Notes: generated by a model not told the origin, from the sequence alone. Positions 27,101 to 39,323 are shown, numbered from the stretch's first letter. The stretch is 64,000 bases of DNA from Baia soyae (GCF_004341445.1 NZ_SLXV01000002.1:1-64000); one strand, 5' to 3'. Made by a program: numbers and translations.

Positions 27101-27410
27101 GTGCCAGCTCTACCGCTAAGTTTAGACCTGTCTGTCCGCCTAATGTGGGGAGCAATCCGTCTGGACGCTCTCTGCGAATGATTTGTGTGACAAACTCAGG
27201 GGTAAGGGGTTCGATGTAAACTCGATCCGCCATGTTGGTATCGGTCATAATCGTTGCTGGATTGGAGTTGATTAGGATGACTTCCACTCCCTCTTCCTTC
27301 AACGCTTGACAGGCTTGGGTTCCTGCATAATCGAACTCTGCTGCTTGGCCAATCACGATCGGACCTGAACCAATCACGAGGATTTTCTTTAGTGTAAGAT
27401 CTTTAGGCAC
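24186..27410 (-). CDS. carB: Carbamoyl-phosphate synthase large subunit
   Basis: 1074 residues from a GTG (27408-27410) overlapping the carA stop by eight bases with AAAGGGGAGAAGG upstream; the frame extends to 27449, but the GTG fits family length. It makes carbamoyl phosphate from ammonia, bicarbonate and 2 ATP. Both ATP-grasp halves are present ([20 protein letters not shown] at the N-terminus and [19 protein letters not shown] near residue 560), with the allosteric MGS-like domain at the C-terminus ([16 protein letters not shown] onward). The gene ends TAGTAG, running into the attenuator-like sequence. Confidence 0.96.
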   Translation of the reverse strand: MPKDLTLKKILVIGSGPIVIGQAAEFDYAGTQACQALKEEGVEVILINSNPATIMTDTNMADRVYIEPLTPEFVTQIIRRERPDGLLPTLGGQTGLNLAVELARQGVLEREGVKLLGTDLRAITCAEDRDEFRTLMYEINEPVPSSVIVNTVGEAVSFATSNGYPVIVRPAYTLGGTGGGIANDETELREIVDNGLRYSPITQCLIEQSIAGMKEIEYEVMRDANDNCIVVCNMENFDPVGVHTGDSIVFAPSQTLSDREYHMLRSSALKIIRALDIKGGCNVQYALDPHSFQYYVIEVNPRVSRSSALASKATGYPIARIAAKIALGYTLDELKNPVTGQTYACFEPALDYVVSKIPRWPFDKFISANRRLGTQMKATGEVMAIGRTLEESLLKAVRSLEIGLDHIELAEAKQLTQEELEKRLAEADDERLYLLGEWFRRGLPLETAYEITKIDRFFLYKIGRIINLEEKIAKEETLSHELMLEAKQMGFTDSTIARLRQETERHVRDIRKELQIKPVYKIVDTCAAEFEAATPYYYSTYEQEDEGKKSDKKTVLVLGSGPIRIGQGVEFDYATVHAIWAIREAGMEAVIINNNPETVSTDFNTSDRLYFEPLYREDVLHIIEKENPVGIIVQFGGQTALNLARDLREEGIPILGTSLEEIDRAEDRKKFEKLLSETGIAQPPGAAVTSIEAAVETATKLGYPVLVRPSYVLGGRAMEIVYGEAELRQYMVQAVKVNPEHPVLIDRYLLGKELEVDAICDGETVLIPGIMEHIERAGVHSGDSIAVYPPQFITESQKQQLVEITTNIAKSLQTRGLINIQFVLYKDEMYVLEVNPRASRTVPFLSKVTGIPMAQVATRIMLGQTLEDQGYEGGLWPEASEVAVKVPVFSFAKLRRVDVTLGPEMKSTGEVMGRDRDYARAVYKGLIAAGIHMPRFGTIVATIGDKEKDEAIPLMHRFHQLGFQIVSTAGTADALEEAGLPVRRVCKLTEGSPNIIDLIRKGEADLVVNTWTRGKAPARDGFRIRREAVEHGIACLTSMDTVEALLTTLESIHMSAEPMNPPVVTKKQEAVVIG

Positions 27411-28512
27411 GAACCTTCTCCCCTTTCTTCTCGTAGGCATCTTTTCCATGTTCCATCATTTCCATAAAGTGGTCGAACAGATAGCCAGAATCAAGTGGGC
27501 CTGGAGCGGATTCCGGGTGATATTGCACACTAAATGCCGGGAAATCGAGATGCTCTACTCCCTCTATCGTCCCATCATTTAGTGCCACATGACTAATGCG
27601 CAATCTCGTATGATCAATCGATTCAGCGGTTACCGTGTAGCCGTGATTTTGTGCGGTCATCACCGTACGCCCAGAAGCTAATTCTTTGACCGGATGATTG
27701 CCTCCGCGATGTCCAAACTTCAACTTCTCTGTATCTGCCCCGCAAGCTAGAGAAAGGAGTTGGTGGCCGAGACAGATTCCAAAAACAGGCACTTTTCCGA
27801 GTAAAGCTCGCACTGTTTCGATCGCCTCAGGGACATCTTTCGGGTCCCCAGGTCCATTGGTTAACATAACTCCATCTGGACGATAACGGAGAATTTCTTC
27901 GGCTGTTGTAGAGTATGGAACCGAAATCACTTCACAATTTCGTTCCGATAACTCTCGCTGGATATTATGCTTACTGCCAAAATCCATCAACACTACTCGT
28001 TTTCCTATATTGGGACTGATATGAACGCTACGGGTGCTTACATTTTTCACTTGATCTGTGATCAAAGGAGTATTACGTAATACTTCCTGTAATTCTTCAA
28101 CCGAAGCAGTACCTGTGGTCAAAATCCCTCTCATCGTTCCATGTAAACGAATTTTCCGAGTTAGCATGCGTGTATCAATCCCCGAGATCCCCACTATCTT
28201 GTGCATCTTCAACCACTCGTCAATCGAGTCTTCTTGCCGCCAATTACTCATGTATTCGGCATGCTCTCTCACAATCAAGCCAAATGCATACGGACGAATG
28301 GATTCATCATCATCTCGAGTAAATCCATAGTTTCCAATGAGTGGATAGGTAAGCGTAACCATCTGTCCATAATAAGATGGATCCGTTAAAATCTCCTGAT
28401 ATCCAGTCATACTCGTATTAAATACGACTTCTCCGACAGAAGTTCCTTCTGAACCGAAAGATTTTCCTACTAACAATGTGCCATCTTCTAACAACAACCG
28501 TGCCTGCTTCAT
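27403..28512 (-). CDS. carA: Carbamoyl-phosphate synthase small subunit
   Basis: 369 residues. Glutaminase subunit that feeds ammonia to the large subunit. An N-terminal small domain ([29 protein letters not shown]) is followed by a class I amidotransferase domain with the nucleophile in [14 protein letters not shown] (about residue 240) and the triad His/Glu in [16 protein letters not shown] precedes the ATG. It overlaps the carB start by eight bases. Confidence 0.97.
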   Translation of the reverse strand: MKQARLLLEDGTLLVGKSFGSEGTSVGEVVFNTSMTGYQEILTDPSYYGQMVTLTYPLIGNYGFTRDDDESIRPYAFGLIVREHAEYMSNWRQEDSIDEWLKMHKIVGISGIDTRMLTRKIRLHGTMRGILTTGTASVEELQEVLRNTPLITDQVKNVSTRSVHISPNIGKRVVLMDFGSKHNIQRELSERNCEVISVPYSTTAEEILRYRPDGVMLTNGPGDPKDVPEAIETVRALLGKVPVFGICLGHQLLSLACGADTEKLKFGHRGGNHPVKELASGRTVMTAQNHGYTVTAESIDHTRLRISHVALNDGTIEGVEHLDFPAFSVQYHPESAPGPLDSGYLFDHFMEMMEHGKDAYEKKGEKVRA

Positions 28513-28527
28513 ATTGAAATCCTCCTT

Positions 28528-29811
28528 CTACCTCTCGTTTTCTTGATACGTAATCGTTCCATTAAGTAGAGTAAGTACGGGCCATCCTTGACACTTCCAA
28601 CCTGTGAATGGCGTATTCTTTCCTTTTGAGTAGAAGTTCGCAGGATCGATCTCTTTTTCGCTCTCTAGATCGATCACGGTGATGTCGGCTCGTTTCCCCT
28701 CAGCTAGTTCTCCGTATGGTAGCCCAAAGATTTCTGCTGGTTTCCGCGTCATCTTCTCTACCAGCTCAGACAAGAGTAACTCACCCGTACGAACGAGGTG
28801 CGTATACATCAGTGGAAATGCGGTTTCAAGTCCGACGATGCCAAACGGTGCTTTTTCCATTCCCATCGCTTTTTCTTCCAGGGTATGAGGTGCATGATCC
28901 GTAGCGATGATTTCGATTGTACCGTCTTTCAAGCCGGCTATGAGTGCGGCGCGATCTTCGGCGGATCGAAGCGGTGGATTCATCTTATAAAGAGGATCGA
29001 GTCCTGGGATCTCTCCATCAGTCAAAAGCAAATGATGCGGAGTAACTTCCGCTGTTACCTTCTGTCCACGCGATTTTGCTTCTCGCACAAGGCGAACCGA
29101 TTGTTCTGTACTGATGTGGCAAACATGATAATGAACCCCCACATCTTCCGCTAACAAGATGTCTCTGCCTACATGAATCGCTTCTGCTTCATTAGGAATT
29201 CCTTGCAATCCATGCTTTTTAGCAAACTCTCCATCATGGACACAACCATTTTTCGCAAGTGTATCATCTTCACAGTGCGCCACAATCGATAATCCTAATT
29301 CATGTGCTTTGCGCATCGCTTCTTTCATCATGTGACTACTCTGCACCCCAACTCCATCATCCGAAAGAGCGACGATTCCTGCTTGCTTAAGTGCTTCAAA
29401 ATCCGTTAGCTCTTGCCCCAATTCTCGGATCGTAATCGCTCCAAGCGGTAAGACGCGAGCTTTTCCTACACGTTCTGCTTCTTGAATAATGTTCTCTACT
29501 GTTTTCGGTGTATCGATGACAGGCCTTGTATTTGGCATGCAAGCAATCGTCGTAAAACCACCGCGTGCCGCCGCTAAGCTCCCTGTCTCAATTGTTTCTT
29601 TCTTTTCAAATCCAGGCTCTCGAAGATGAACATGCATATCAATCAAACCCGGAATGACTAGCTTACCTGCAAGTGGGATCACTTGCATTCCATCTCCCAC
29701 CTGAATCTCGGAAGCCATTTGTACTACTTTGCTTCCTTCAATTAAAATATCTTTTTTGACTAAGGTATTATCCTTGCTTAGTATTTGTCCATTTTGTAAT
29801 AATAGTCGCAT
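28528..29811 (-). CDS. pyrC: Dihydroorotase
   Basis: 427 residues from an ATG at 29811, three bases after the pyrB stop with GAGGGGG inside the pyrB end; the longer frame to 29868 lies within pyrB. It cyclises carbamoyl aspartate to dihydroorotate. Metal-site motifs [10 protein letters not shown] (about residue 57), VAHCEDD and ATDHAPH (about 300) are intact. Class I (longer, Bacillus-type) enzyme. Confidence 0.96.
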   Translation of the reverse strand: MRLLLQNGQILSKDNTLVKKDILIEGSKVVQMASEIQVGDGMQVIPLAGKLVIPGLIDMHVHLREPGFEKKETIETGSLAAARGGFTTIACMPNTRPVIDTPKTVENIIQEAERVGKARVLPLGAITIRELGQELTDFEALKQAGIVALSDDGVGVQSSHMMKEAMRKAHELGLSIVAHCEDDTLAKNGCVHDGEFAKKHGLQGIPNEAEAIHVGRDILLAEDVGVHYHVCHISTEQSVRLVREAKSRGQKVTAEVTPHHLLLTDGEIPGLDPLYKMNPPLRSAEDRAALIAGLKDGTIEIIATDHAPHTLEEKAMGMEKAPFGIVGLETAFPLMYTHLVRTGELLLSELVEKMTRKPAEIFGLPYGELAEGKRADITVIDLESEKEIDPANFYSKGKNTPFTGWKCQGWPVLTLLNGTITYQENER

Positions 29812-29813
29812 TT

Positions 29814-30734
29814 TTAGTGTCCCCCTCTTTCTACATAAGCCCGTTCTAGTACAGCCATCCGTGTCCAAACTCCATTATACATCTGAGTAAAAATCTTAGA
29901 ACGCGGATGTTCCACTACTTCATCTGCAATCTCTACACCGCGATTCATCGGTGCCGGATGCATCAGGATAGCGTGCGATTTCATCTGGGCAAAGCGCTCT
30001 TGAGTCATGCCATAACTTTGCAGATACGCCTCTGAACCCTCAAACAAATTTTGTTCATGGCGCTCTAATTGCACTCTGAGCAACATCACTACATCCGAAC
30101 TCCGAATCGCTTCCTCAAACTCCACATAAGGAGCTTGCTTCTCAATCTCTGCATCCCTCATCATAGGAGGGCCACTTACGACTACTTCTGCTCCAAATTT
30201 CTGGAGCGACCATATATTGGAGCGGACCACACGACTATGCTTTAAATCCCCAATAATCGCGACACGTAATCCCCTTATCTCATCGCCAAACTGTTGTTGA
30301 ATCGTGTATAAGTCTAATAAAGCTTGTGTTGGATGCGCCCAAGACCCAGCACCGGCATTAATAAATGTACAACCTGTATCTTGTTTCGCTAATTCAGCAA
30401 TCAATTTTTCATCTCGATGGCGAATGACAACCGTCTCTACTCCAATCGAAGAGAGTAGCTTCACCGTGTCATACATCGTTTCGCCTTTTGTCGTACTGGA
30501 GACTTCCTCGCTAAAATTAAGTACATTTAGACCAAGCCGCTTTTCTGCAACTTCAAAGGAGAAGCGGGTACGAGTGCTTGGTTCGAAGAAGAGATTGGCC
30601 ACAAAGCGATTTTGAAACATGTTAGTGCCCTCTTCATGATGCTCTTCAAAAAAGCGAGCTCGACTTAGTAAACTCTGCATCTCTTCTTTACTGAGAAATT
30701 CAGTATCTAACAGATGTTGATATGGTTTCACCAT
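29814..30734 (-). CDS. pyrB: Aspartate carbamoyltransferase catalytic subunit
   Basis: 306 residues. Condenses carbamoyl phosphate and aspartate. Carbamoyl-phosphate motif [20 protein letters not shown] (about residue 50), [12 protein letters not shown] (about 130) and the C-terminal [12 protein letters not shown] (about 260) are all present. No regulatory PyrI partner is seen, as usual in Bacillales. AAAGGAGG lies nine bases before the ATG. Control is through the attenuator immediately upstream. Confidence 0.97.
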   Translation of the reverse strand: MVKPYQHLLDTEFLSKEEMQSLLSRARFFEEHHEEGTNMFQNRFVANLFFEPSTRTRFSFEVAEKRLGLNVLNFSEEVSSTTKGETMYDTVKLLSSIGVETVVIRHRDEKLIAELAKQDTGCTFINAGAGSWAHPTQALLDLYTIQQQFGDEIRGLRVAIIGDLKHSRVVRSNIWSLQKFGAEVVVSGPPMMRDAEIEKQAPYVEFEEAIRSSDVVMLLRVQLERHEQNLFEGSEAYLQSYGMTQERFAQMKSHAILMHPAPMNRGVEIADEVVEHPRSKIFTQMYNGVWTRMAVLERAYVERGGH

Positions 30735-30769
30735 GACAAAGGCCCTCCTTTGCTCGAATGATCATTTTA

Positions 30770-30915
30770 TATAGAAAAAACTCTTTACCAGTTTGGCAAA
30801 GAGTTGGGTGTCTACACGGAATAAGCCTACTTAGTGTGGTTCATTTGGTCCGTTATATACGTCCATGAACCGATTCCGTGTAATCCTTTCCCTTTGCCAG
30901 TCTCTCGGGACTATC
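30770..30915 (-). promoter_or_regulatory. PyrR attenuator between pyrR and pyrB
   Basis: On the minus strand, in order: PyrR-binding loop AGTCCCGAGAGACTGG with GGCAAAGGG, a long antiterminator-like hairpin (arms ACACGGAAT / ATTCCGTGT with inner GGTTCAT / ATGAACC), then the terminator AACTCTTT...AAAGAGTT (30779-30805) with TTTTTT. It matches the known three-part design in which UMP-loaded PyrR favours termination. Confidence 0.88.
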
Positions 30916-30928
30916 TTAAAAGGGTGTT

Positions 30929-31620
<692 letters not shown>

Positions 31621-31649
31621 ATTATGACGAAGTTTTGGCGACCTGTCAA
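31621..31649 (-). promoter_or_regulatory. pyr operon promoter
   Basis: TTGACA (31644-31649), 17 bases, CATAAT (31621-31626) on the minus strand, directly upstream of the attenuator leader. Confidence 0.85.
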
Positions 31650-31679
31650 ACGAATTTTAGAAAGAATGCTTCAGAACCA

Positions 31680-34600
31680 TTATTGGACACTCAAGCTCGT
31701 TTTTTTCACAAAGTTCACCTGCATCATATGCTTGATTACCTTCTCTAAATACGCTTCATCCAAAGTCGGATACATAAAGTGAATCTGTTGTAAGTAATGG
31801 CGAGTTAGAGATGAATCAACTTGAACCCATGTGTTTGGATCTGTGTTAGCATGTTGCCCGTATGCTACTAATCCAGCAAGAGCTTCACTTCTCTCGCTTT
31901 TCAAAATCTCCCTAATCAAGTTTTCCGCTTCCTCAGCGCCCGGAATCTGAACATCAATTCCAAGGTGATGAAACGCATTACATAACGTTTCGCAAGGTAC
32001 GCGACGATGATTATAGATGTGGAACACTCGATTGACTGATTCCTTTGTCCGAGCAATATTTATAATCGCTCGAGCACAAATATCAACAGGTGTAAATTCA
32101 ATCGTTTGACCCCCCACCATCTGTGGAATAATCGTTTTCATATCCATAAAAGACTTCATCGTGAGGTAAAACATATTTTCATTAATATTCTCTTGAAACA
32201 CACCATCTGTCATTCTTCCTGTTAAGTTACCAACCCGGTAAATAGAAGCTCTCAGCCCTTTTTCCATGGCGTCAAAAATCACTTTTTCCGCTTCAAACTT
32301 GCTTTGCACATAGACATTATCTCGGTAGTCTTGTCCAATGTAAAAATCGCTTTCTGTGAATACAGGAGGCTTTTCACTACCTTCTACACTCAATCCCGAA
32401 ACACTAACCGTCGAAACTTGATGGAACGAAATATCATGCTCTAGACAGAAGGCCACTGCATTTTCGACACTTTGTACATTTGTTCGTCTAAACTCCTCGT
32501 ACTCTCCAAAATGCTTTACCAAGGCCGCTGAATTGACAACCGTATCAACTGTTTTGCATAGATTTTCATATTCCTTAGTGCCTAATCCAAATTTTTCCCT
32601 GGTCAGATCTCCTTTCAGAATATGAACCCGCTCCAAAATTCCTCGCTGCTCTTCTCTAAGCATTTCTGGGAAATAGAATCGAATCTTATCTTGGAATCGT
32701 TTCTCTGCTTCTTGTTCATCCACACCTCGTACCACACAATAAATGGTAGCAGAAGTCGTAACTAACAGCTCATGAAGGATATGCGCTCCTAAAAATCCGG
32801 TTGTGCCTAGTAATAAGATGGTTCGCATCACACGCTTATCGCCACTTAGTTCGATTTCAGATAAAGATACTCGTCGGTCAGTGGTTATTTCGTGTAAAGA
32901 TGATTCGTGTTCTGATTGGACCTCCAGATCCCCTGCCACTTTGCGAGCCATTTCCTCAATGGTTTTCAGCGTGTAGAAATCTTTGATACTTAAATCCCAG
33001 CCGTATTCATAAACTCCACCCAAAACCTTGATCATCGAAAGCGAATGTCCACCTAGATCGAAGAAATTATCCTTGACCCCTACTCTCTCTATCCTTAGTA
33101 CCTTTTGCCAGATGGTAGCTAGTTTCTCCTCGATTTCATTGGAAGGCGCTATATAGTTCACATTACCATCCATCGATAAATCAGGTGCAGGAAGAGCTCG
33201 GTAATCAATCTTCCCGTTGGCAGTAGTAGGCAGTTGATCCATTTTGACAAAGTAAGGGGGAACCATATAATCAGGAATCATTGTCTTCAGGAAATCACGA
33301 AGCTCATATATCAAATGCTCTTCTTCCAGCACGACATATCCACAAAGGTACGCTACATCCTTGTCATTTCTCGCTATGACCGTTGCATCCTTTACTGCAG
33401 GATGAGTAAGTAAACAATTCGTAATCTCACCCAATTCGATTCGATACCCTCGAATTTTTACTTGATCATCGATCCGTTCCATAAATTCAATCGTTCCATC
33501 ATTCAACCATCTAGCACGATCCCCAGTACGATACATCTTCGTTCCAGGAATAAAGGGATTATCCAAGAACTTCTCTTCTGTCAGATCGGGTCTTTTCCAA
33601 TAACCTCGTGCAATTCCTTCTCCACCAATGTAAATCTCACCCGGCACTCCAATTGGCTGAAGCACTTGATCTTCACTTAGAATATAAATCTGCTTATTCA
33701 CAATCGGCTTCCCAATCGATGGTTTCATCTCTCTCGGTTTACATGCTCCAACCGATGCATCGACTGTCGTCTCAGAAGGGCCGTAAGCATTTAAGAATGT
33801 CCGATTTTCTCCCCACGTTTGAACCACATCACTTGTAAGGACTTCACCACCTGTACTAATCGTATGAAGGAGAGGTAATTCTACATAGGGTAATTGCTTT
33901 AAGAAGGATACTGGAACAAAATGAATAATGGTTATCTCTTTTCTCTTCAACCAATCAACTAATCCTAAACCAGAAAGCATAGTCTCCCTACTTGGGATAA
34001 AGAGGCTGGCACCCGTCAATAAGGTATAAAATATATCTCCTACTGAGGAGTCAAAGCTAATAGAAGCCAACTGCAATACTCGCTCCCCGGCTTTAATTCC
34101 GTAGGCTCTAGCATTCAATACTAGATTATGTACCGCCTGATGCTCGATCATAATTCCTTTAGGCTTACCCGTTGAACCCGATGTATAAATGATATACGCT
34201 AGGTCATTTGCTTGATTAACCGGCTCAAGGGTCCGTGACTCCCCATTATAAATCGTTGCTTCATCAATGAATAAAATCTCTCCACCATATGTGGTTGGCG
34301 TTTTGATCCCTTGCTGAACCAACAATAGTTCCACATCACAGTCATCTAACATATACTCAATCCGGTCTTCTGGATAACTAGGGTCAATCGGAAGATAGGC
34401 TCCACCTGCTTTTAAAATCCCAAACACCCCTACAATCATCTCTAAAGAACGATCTACCATCAGCCCCACAATTTTTTCACGATCCACACCGCGGGCACGA
34501 AGTTCGTATGCTAATTGATCGGCACGCCTGCTCAACTCCTGAAAGGTTAGCTCCTCATCTTCATAGACGACTGCAACCCGATCCGGATATTGATTCACCT

Positions 34601-37600
34601 TTTCTTCAAATATCTCCATAATCGTTTTCTCTTTGTCATAAGGTACCTTCGTATCATTGAAACTTTGTAGAATCGCTTCTTCCTGCTTTGGAAGCATATG
34701 CAACTTCCCGATTTTACTCGCTGGATCTTGACATACTTGACTCACAAGCTCCACCAAATGACTCGCCATTCGCTCAATCGTTTCTCGTTTAAATAGATTC
34801 ACATCGTACTCCAAACGGAAACAGAGCCTTTCTCCTTCTTCTACGGCATCCAAGGTAAGATCAAATTTGGCTATATGGTACTCTTGCTCATAAGGGAAAA
34901 GTCTACTATCATCTAGCGCGATCTCCGGGATATCGATATCTTGCATCGAAAACATCGTATCAAAGAGCGGATTTCGGCTAAGATCCCTTGGCACATTTAA
35001 CTTTTCAACCAATTCTTCAAACGGATAATCCTGATGCTTGTACGCCTTTAGTGCATTTTCTTTTACTTCTCCCATGAACTGAGCGAATGTTTTTTCACCG
35101 CTAGGATAGTTTCGAATCGCCAGTGTATTCACAAACATTCCAACCATATTCTCCACATCAGCATGAGGCCTTCCCGCAATCGGCGAGCCCACAATGATGT
35201 CTTCCTGCGCACTATACTTGTGAAGTAATGTAGTATAGATAGCTAGCAGCGTCATATACAACGTCGAATCTTGCTTGCGAGCTAACTGCTTCAACTTGTC
35301 TGTCGCTTCTTCACTTAACTGAATCTCCACCACGGAACCTTCAAAACCACGGATCAGCGGTCTCGAATAGTCGGTTGGTAGATTTAGCACAGGAAGTTCC
35401 CCCGCCAACGCCTCAAGCCAATACTTCTCTTGTTTCGATGACCAGTCGGTTTCTTGTAACCCCTGTTGCCACATCGCATAATCTTTATACTGAATCCGAT
35501 GCTCAGGCAACTCTTCTCCTTTATACAGTTCCATCAGTTCGTGAAAGAGTATGCTCATCGAAATACCATCTGAAATAATATGATTCATATCCAATAAAAA
35601 GAGTGCTTCATCTGCCGAAAACGTAACCCATGAAGCCCTTAGCAACGGAGCCTGACTTAAATCAAATGGACGCAGGAATTCTTCTACCACTTGCTTCGCT
35701 TCTGACTCTGATGAATCGATCCGTATCATAGAGAAAGGTACTTCTGATGCAATTATTTGGTGCGGTTTTCCTCCTATCATTTCAAACGAAGTCCGGAGTG
35801 ATTCGTGTCGCTTGATCAACTGATGTAGCGCCTCTTCCAAACGCCCTACATCCAGACTTCCTTTTACACGCATCATCATCGGCATATTATAGCTAACGGA
35901 GTCGGGGTCCATTTGCTGAACGAGATACATCCGTCTCTGGGCCGAAGAAACTGGGTAATACCCCCTACATTCAACCGCTGGGATCGAAGTGTACATAGAT
36001 GGCGCCGTCACTTGAATCTGTTTTGCCATATCTTTCAGCGTAGGAGTTCCGAATACTTCTTGTAATGGGAAGGCCACTCCAAGTACTTTTTGAATCTGAG
36101 ACACTAATCGCATTGCTTTTAGTGAGTGTCCGCCTAAATGAAAGAAGTTATCCTCCATTCCTACCTGCACCACCCCCAAGACCTCTTGCCAAATGTCGGC
36201 TAGTCTCGCCTCTGTTTCATTGGTTGGTGCCACATAGATATGGGACTGGCTCGTTTGATCTGGTTCTGGCAATGACCGTACATCAATCTTCCCATTTACA
36301 GTCAATGGAATTTTCTCCATCGCAACAAAAGCAGACGGAATCATATAGCCCGGTAAGCTTTGCGATAAATAAAGTTTGAGATCCTCCCAATTTTGATTTC
36401 CTACTATGTACGCACAAAGGTAGGGTTGCTTGTTTGAGTCACTTCGAGTGATTACAACCGCCTCTTTTACAGCTGGATGAGATAAAAGTTGAGAGGCAAT
36501 TTCACCTAATTCAATTCGATAACCGCGAATTTTAACTTGGTTATCGGTGCGACCTAAATATTCGATTTCTCCATCCGGAAGCCATCTCACAAGATCCCCC
36601 GTCCGATACATTCTCTCCCCTGGTACAAACGGATGATCAATAAACGTCTTCGCTGTCAGCTCTGGATTATTTAGATACCCTCTCGCCAATCCATCCCCAG
36701 CGATGCACAGTTCTCCTGCTACTCCAATCGGTTGAAGCTGCTGACGGGAATCAAGCACATAAACACTTACATTATCAATCGGTTTCCCAATCGGTATATT
36801 TGCCATCTGTTCATTTACGGTGTAAGCCGTCGTAACGACTGTATTTTCAGTTGGACCATAGCTGTTTATCACTTTATAATCCTGCGGTATATGCTTAGTC
36901 AGCTTATCGCCACCGGTAAGAAGAATACGTAAAGACTGATTCTTCCATTCCATAAAATGCTCACAAAATTGTGTAGGTAAAAAACTAATCGTGATTTGAT
37001 TTTGCTCGAAATATTGATTTAATTGATTTAGATCAAGGCGCATTTCATCTGGAAGCATATAAATTGCTGCTCCAGAGATTAGATAAGGAAAAATCTCCCA
37101 CACAGAAGCATCAAAACCAAAACTAGCGAATTTAGCCGTCCGATCTACCTCGGTCACATCATACTCTCTAACATGCCAACACGATAGATTGACCAGAGAA
37201 CGATGTTCGACCAACACACCCTTCGGTTTCCCAGTAGAGCCTGATGTATAGATCACATAAGCTACATTCTCAGATGTCACTCCACTCACAGGTGCAATCG
37301 TACTCTCGATCGAAATAATCCCTTGATCTCGATCCAAGCAGACTATATCTAGTTCTTCCGGCACCCATCCCAGTAACTCTTCCTTTGTAACCAGGACTTG
37401 AACGTCTGCATCCTCCGCCATATATAAAAGTCTACTTTCGGGATACGAAGGATCTAGCGGGACATACGCTCCTCCTGCTTTTAAAATCCCTAAGACACCC
37501 ACAATCATCTCCAGAGATGGCTCCATACACAAACCGACTAGCGATTCTGCTCCAATTCCCTTCTTCTGCAAATAGTGAGCCAATTGATTCGCTTTTTTAT

Positions 37601-39116
37601 CTAATTCGCGATATGTAAGCTGTTGTTTTTTATATACAACTGCTATATTCTCTGGTGTGTACTTTACCTGCTTTTCGAACAGTTCGTGAATCGTACTTTC
37701 TCGCGGATACTCTCTTTGGGTACTGTTCCAATCCTCCAATAGCTGCCTTTGTTCTGACTCAGGAACAAAACACGCTTCCGAAATAAGACCATCTGGATGA
37801 TCCAAGAAAGAGCGAACCAATTGGTCAAAATAAGTAGTGAACCTCTTTACTGTATGTTCATCCAGCACGTCATGATTATATTCAAAGTGGCAACAAATGC
37901 GCTCTTCCTCTTCTTCAGCGTGAAGAGAAAGGATAAACTTTGGATTTTGTTTTTCTATTTTGATAGGTTCAAACGGTAGACCATGCACATCAAATAAATT
38001 AGTAGCATTTCCCAGAGCAATCGCTCCATTTTGTTTCCACGCTTTTTGTAATACAAAGACAGTCTGAAAAATAGGATGATGACTGTTATCTTGGGTTGAT
38101 ACACATTCCTCTACCATCTTAGAAAAAGGAAAGTCTTGGTGTTCTAGAGACTGATCCATTTCATCACGCACACGATGCAGTAGATCACGGAATGAATCTC
38201 CTGTGGAAAACCGAACTTGAATCGGTAGCATATTGACAAAATAACCAGCTGTCATCCGAAAGTCCTTCTTTTTTCGACCGAATCGTGGAGTCCCGATCAC
38301 GATATGTTCTTGACCAGTTAATCTATATAGCAAAACGGAGTAAAGAGAAAACATGACGGTATTGACGGTGGTATGAACCTTTTGACAAAAATCACGTAAC
38401 TGCTGTGTGGTGTCTTCCTGTAACGCAAATGAAAATTCACTACCTTGTTCGGGTGGCGTAGAATGAGCGTTTGGATTCGTTGGTAAGCTTAATACAGGGA
38501 GCTCATTTGAGAGTTTCATTTTCCAAAAGCGAGTCGCTGCTTCTCTCTGTTCACCTAGAACAACATTCTTTTGCCAAGTAACAAAATCGGAATATTGGGT
38601 TATTACAGGATCTAGATGTAACTCAGATCCTTCACAAAAATGTTTATAGAATAAACCAACTTCATCTAGCATAAGAGAAAGGGTCCAACCATCTATAATC
38701 ATATGATGACAAACAAAGAGCAGAATATACTTCTCATCTGAAATACGAAGCACACGAACTCTACAAGCTATACCTTCTTCTAAAACAAATCGCCTACGAG
38801 CCTCTGACGAAAAATAATTTCGCAGAAGCACATCATCTGCCCCTTCCATATCCAAACACTCGAAATCGACAATGGGATCACGATAAACCTTTTGTACAGG
38901 TTCCTCATCTAAAACAAAAACAGATCGAAAAACCTCATGCCTCTTCATAAACTCAATGAAAGAACGGCGTAAGTTTTCGACATCCAATTTTGCATGTATA
39001 TACCAAGCAACCGATTCGTTGTATGTAGAATGATCAGAGTTTACCTGATAATGAATAAAGATTAGCTTTTGACCTTCTGATAAAGGATATTCCTTTATAA
39101 AATCTTTATGAGACAT
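31680..39116 (-). CDS. Dimodular NRPS with terminal reductase (C-A-PCP-C-A-PCP-R)
   Basis: 2478 residues. Domains in order (approximate residues): C1 10-440 with HHMIIDG (140); A1 460-965 with YTSGSTGKPKG (626); PCP1 with GGHSL (998); C2 1075-1510 with NHIISDG (1181); A2 1530-1990 with YTSGSTGKPKG (1651); PCP2 with GGHSL (2025); NAD(P)H reductase 2105-2478 with GTTGFLGAH and YVQSK (2270). By hand alignment to GrsA, pocket residues are D-A-W-F-L-G-S-V-V for A1 (close to leucine codes) and D-S-G-H-S-G-A-V-D for A2 (unassigned). An initial C domain suggests N-acylation; R releases an aldehyde. ATG at 39116 with AAGGGGG. No TE, PPTase or MbtH is nearby. Confidence 0.93.
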   Translation of the reverse strand: MSHKDFIKEYPLSEGQKLIFIHYQVNSDHSTYNESVAWYIHAKLDVENLRRSFIEFMKRHEVFRSVFVLDEEPVQKVYRDPIVDFECLDMEGADDVLLRNYFSSEARRRFVLEEGIACRVRVLRISDEKYILLFVCHHMIIDGWTLSLMLDEVGLFYKHFCEGSELHLDPVITQYSDFVTWQKNVVLGEQREAATRFWKMKLSNELPVLSLPTNPNAHSTPPEQGSEFSFALQEDTTQQLRDFCQKVHTTVNTVMFSLYSVLLYRLTGQEHIVIGTPRFGRKKKDFRMTAGYFVNMLPIQVRFSTGDSFRDLLHRVRDEMDQSLEHQDFPFSKMVEECVSTQDNSHHPIFQTVFVLQKAWKQNGAIALGNATNLFDVHGLPFEPIKIEKQNPKFILSLHAEEEEERICCHFEYNHDVLDEHTVKRFTTYFDQLVRSFLDHPDGLISEACFVPESEQRQLLEDWNSTQREYPRESTIHELFEKQVKYTPENIAVVYKKQQLTYRELDKKANQLAHYLQKKGIGAESLVGLCMEPSLEMIVGVLGILKAGGAYVPLDPSYPESRLLYMAEDADVQVLVTKEELLGWVPEELDIVCLDRDQGIISIESTIAPVSGVTSENVAYVIYTSGSTGKPKGVLVEHRSLVNLSCWHVREYDVTEVDRTAKFASFGFDASVWEIFPYLISGAAIYMLPDEMRLDLNQLNQYFEQNQITISFLPTQFCEHFMEWKNQSLRILLTGGDKLTKHIPQDYKVINSYGPTENTVVTTAYTVNEQMANIPIGKPIDNVSVYVLDSRQQLQPIGVAGELCIAGDGLARGYLNNPELTAKTFIDHPFVPGERMYRTGDLVRWLPDGEIEYLGRTDNQVKIRGYRIELGEIASQLLSHPAVKEAVVITRSDSNKQPYLCAYIVGNQNWEDLKLYLSQSLPGYMIPSAFVAMEKIPLTVNGKIDVRSLPEPDQTSQSHIYVAPTNETEARLADIWQEVLGVVQVGMEDNFFHLGGHSLKAMRLVSQIQKVLGVAFPLQEVFGTPTLKDMAKQIQVTAPSMYTSIPAVECRGYYPVSSAQRRMYLVQQMDPDSVSYNMPMMMRVKGSLDVGRLEEALHQLIKRHESLRTSFEMIGGKPHQIIASEVPFSMIRIDSSESEAKQVVEEFLRPFDLSQAPLLRASWVTFSADEALFLLDMNHIISDGISMSILFHELMELYKGEELPEHRIQYKDYAMWQQGLQETDWSSKQEKYWLEALAGELPVLNLPTDYSRPLIRGFEGSVVEIQLSEEATDKLKQLARKQDSTLYMTLLAIYTTLLHKYSAQEDIIVGSPIAGRPHADVENMVGMFVNTLAIRNYPSGEKTFAQFMGEVKENALKAYKHQDYPFEELVEKLNVPRDLSRNPLFDTMFSMQDIDIPEIALDDSRLFPYEQEYHIAKFDLTLDAVEEGERLCFRLEYDVNLFKRETIERMASHLVELVSQVCQDPASKIGKLHMLPKQEEAILQSFNDTKVPYDKEKTIMEIFEEKVNQYPDRVAVVYEDEELTFQELSRRADQLAYELRARGVDREKIVGLMVDRSLEMIVGVFGILKAGGAYLPIDPSYPEDRIEYMLDDCDVELLLVQQGIKTPTTYGGEILFIDEATIYNGESRTLEPVNQANDLAYIIYTSGSTGKPKGIMIEHQAVHNLVLNARAYGIKAGERVLQLASISFDSSVGDIFYTLLTGASLFIPSRETMLSGLGLVDWLKRKEITIIHFVPVSFLKQLPYVELPLLHTISTGGEVLTSDVVQTWGENRTFLNAYGPSETTVDASVGACKPREMKPSIGKPIVNKQIYILSEDQVLQPIGVPGEIYIGGEGIARGYWKRPDLTEEKFLDNPFIPGTKMYRTGDRARWLNDGTIEFMERIDDQVKIRGYRIELGEITNCLLTHPAVKDATVIARNDKDVAYLCGYVVLEEEHLIYELRDFLKTMIPDYMVPPYFVKMDQLPTTANGKIDYRALPAPDLSMDGNVNYIAPSNEIEEKLATIWQKVLRIERVGVKDNFFDLGGHSLSMIKVLGGVYEYGWDLSIKDFYTLKTIEEMARKVAGDLEVQSEHESSLHEITTDRRVSLSEIELSGDKRVMRTILLLGTTGFLGAHILHELLVTTSATIYCVVRGVDEQEAEKRFQDKIRFYFPEMLREEQRGILERVHILKGDLTREKFGLGTKEYENLCKTVDTVVNSAALVKHFGEYEEFRRTNVQSVENAVAFCLEHDISFHQVSTVSVSGLSVEGSEKPPVFTESDFYIGQDYRDNVYVQSKFEAEKVIFDAMEKGLRASIYRVGNLTGRMTDGVFQENINENMFYLTMKSFMDMKTIIPQMVGGQTIEFTPVDICARAIINIARTKESVNRVFHIYNHRRVPCETLCNAFHHLGIDVQIPGAEEAENLIREILKSERSEALAGLVAYGQHANTDPNTWVQVDSSLTRHYLQQIHFMYPTLDEAYLEKVIKHMMQVNFVKKTSLSVQ

Positions 39117-39294
39117 CAACCATTCCCCCTTAATTTTATCAGATAACTGTAGATTTAATACTATAAAATGTTTATAACATTAGGGAATTTAATCCCCTTA
39201 TCTACATTACCTATCGCAGAGTAACCACCGCTCCACTCCCTTTAATACAAAGAAGCGTCAGTCATTTGATTTTATCCACTTTAAACCCCATCAG

Positions 39295-39323
39295 ATAGTA
39301 GCACATATAGAAACACTTTACAA
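39295..39323 (-). promoter_or_regulatory. Candidate NRPS promoter
   Basis: On the minus strand TTGTAA (39318-39323), 17 bases, TACTAT (39295-39300). It leaves an untranslated leader of about 170 bases. The rest of the 324-base NRPS-MFS gap is A+T rich, with no further feature that I can support. Confidence 0.5.

Noticed and set aside
24268-27219. Many plus-strand ORFs opposite carB
   Set aside because: Serine/arginine-rich antisense shadows of a highly conserved gene; no ribosome sites or promoters.
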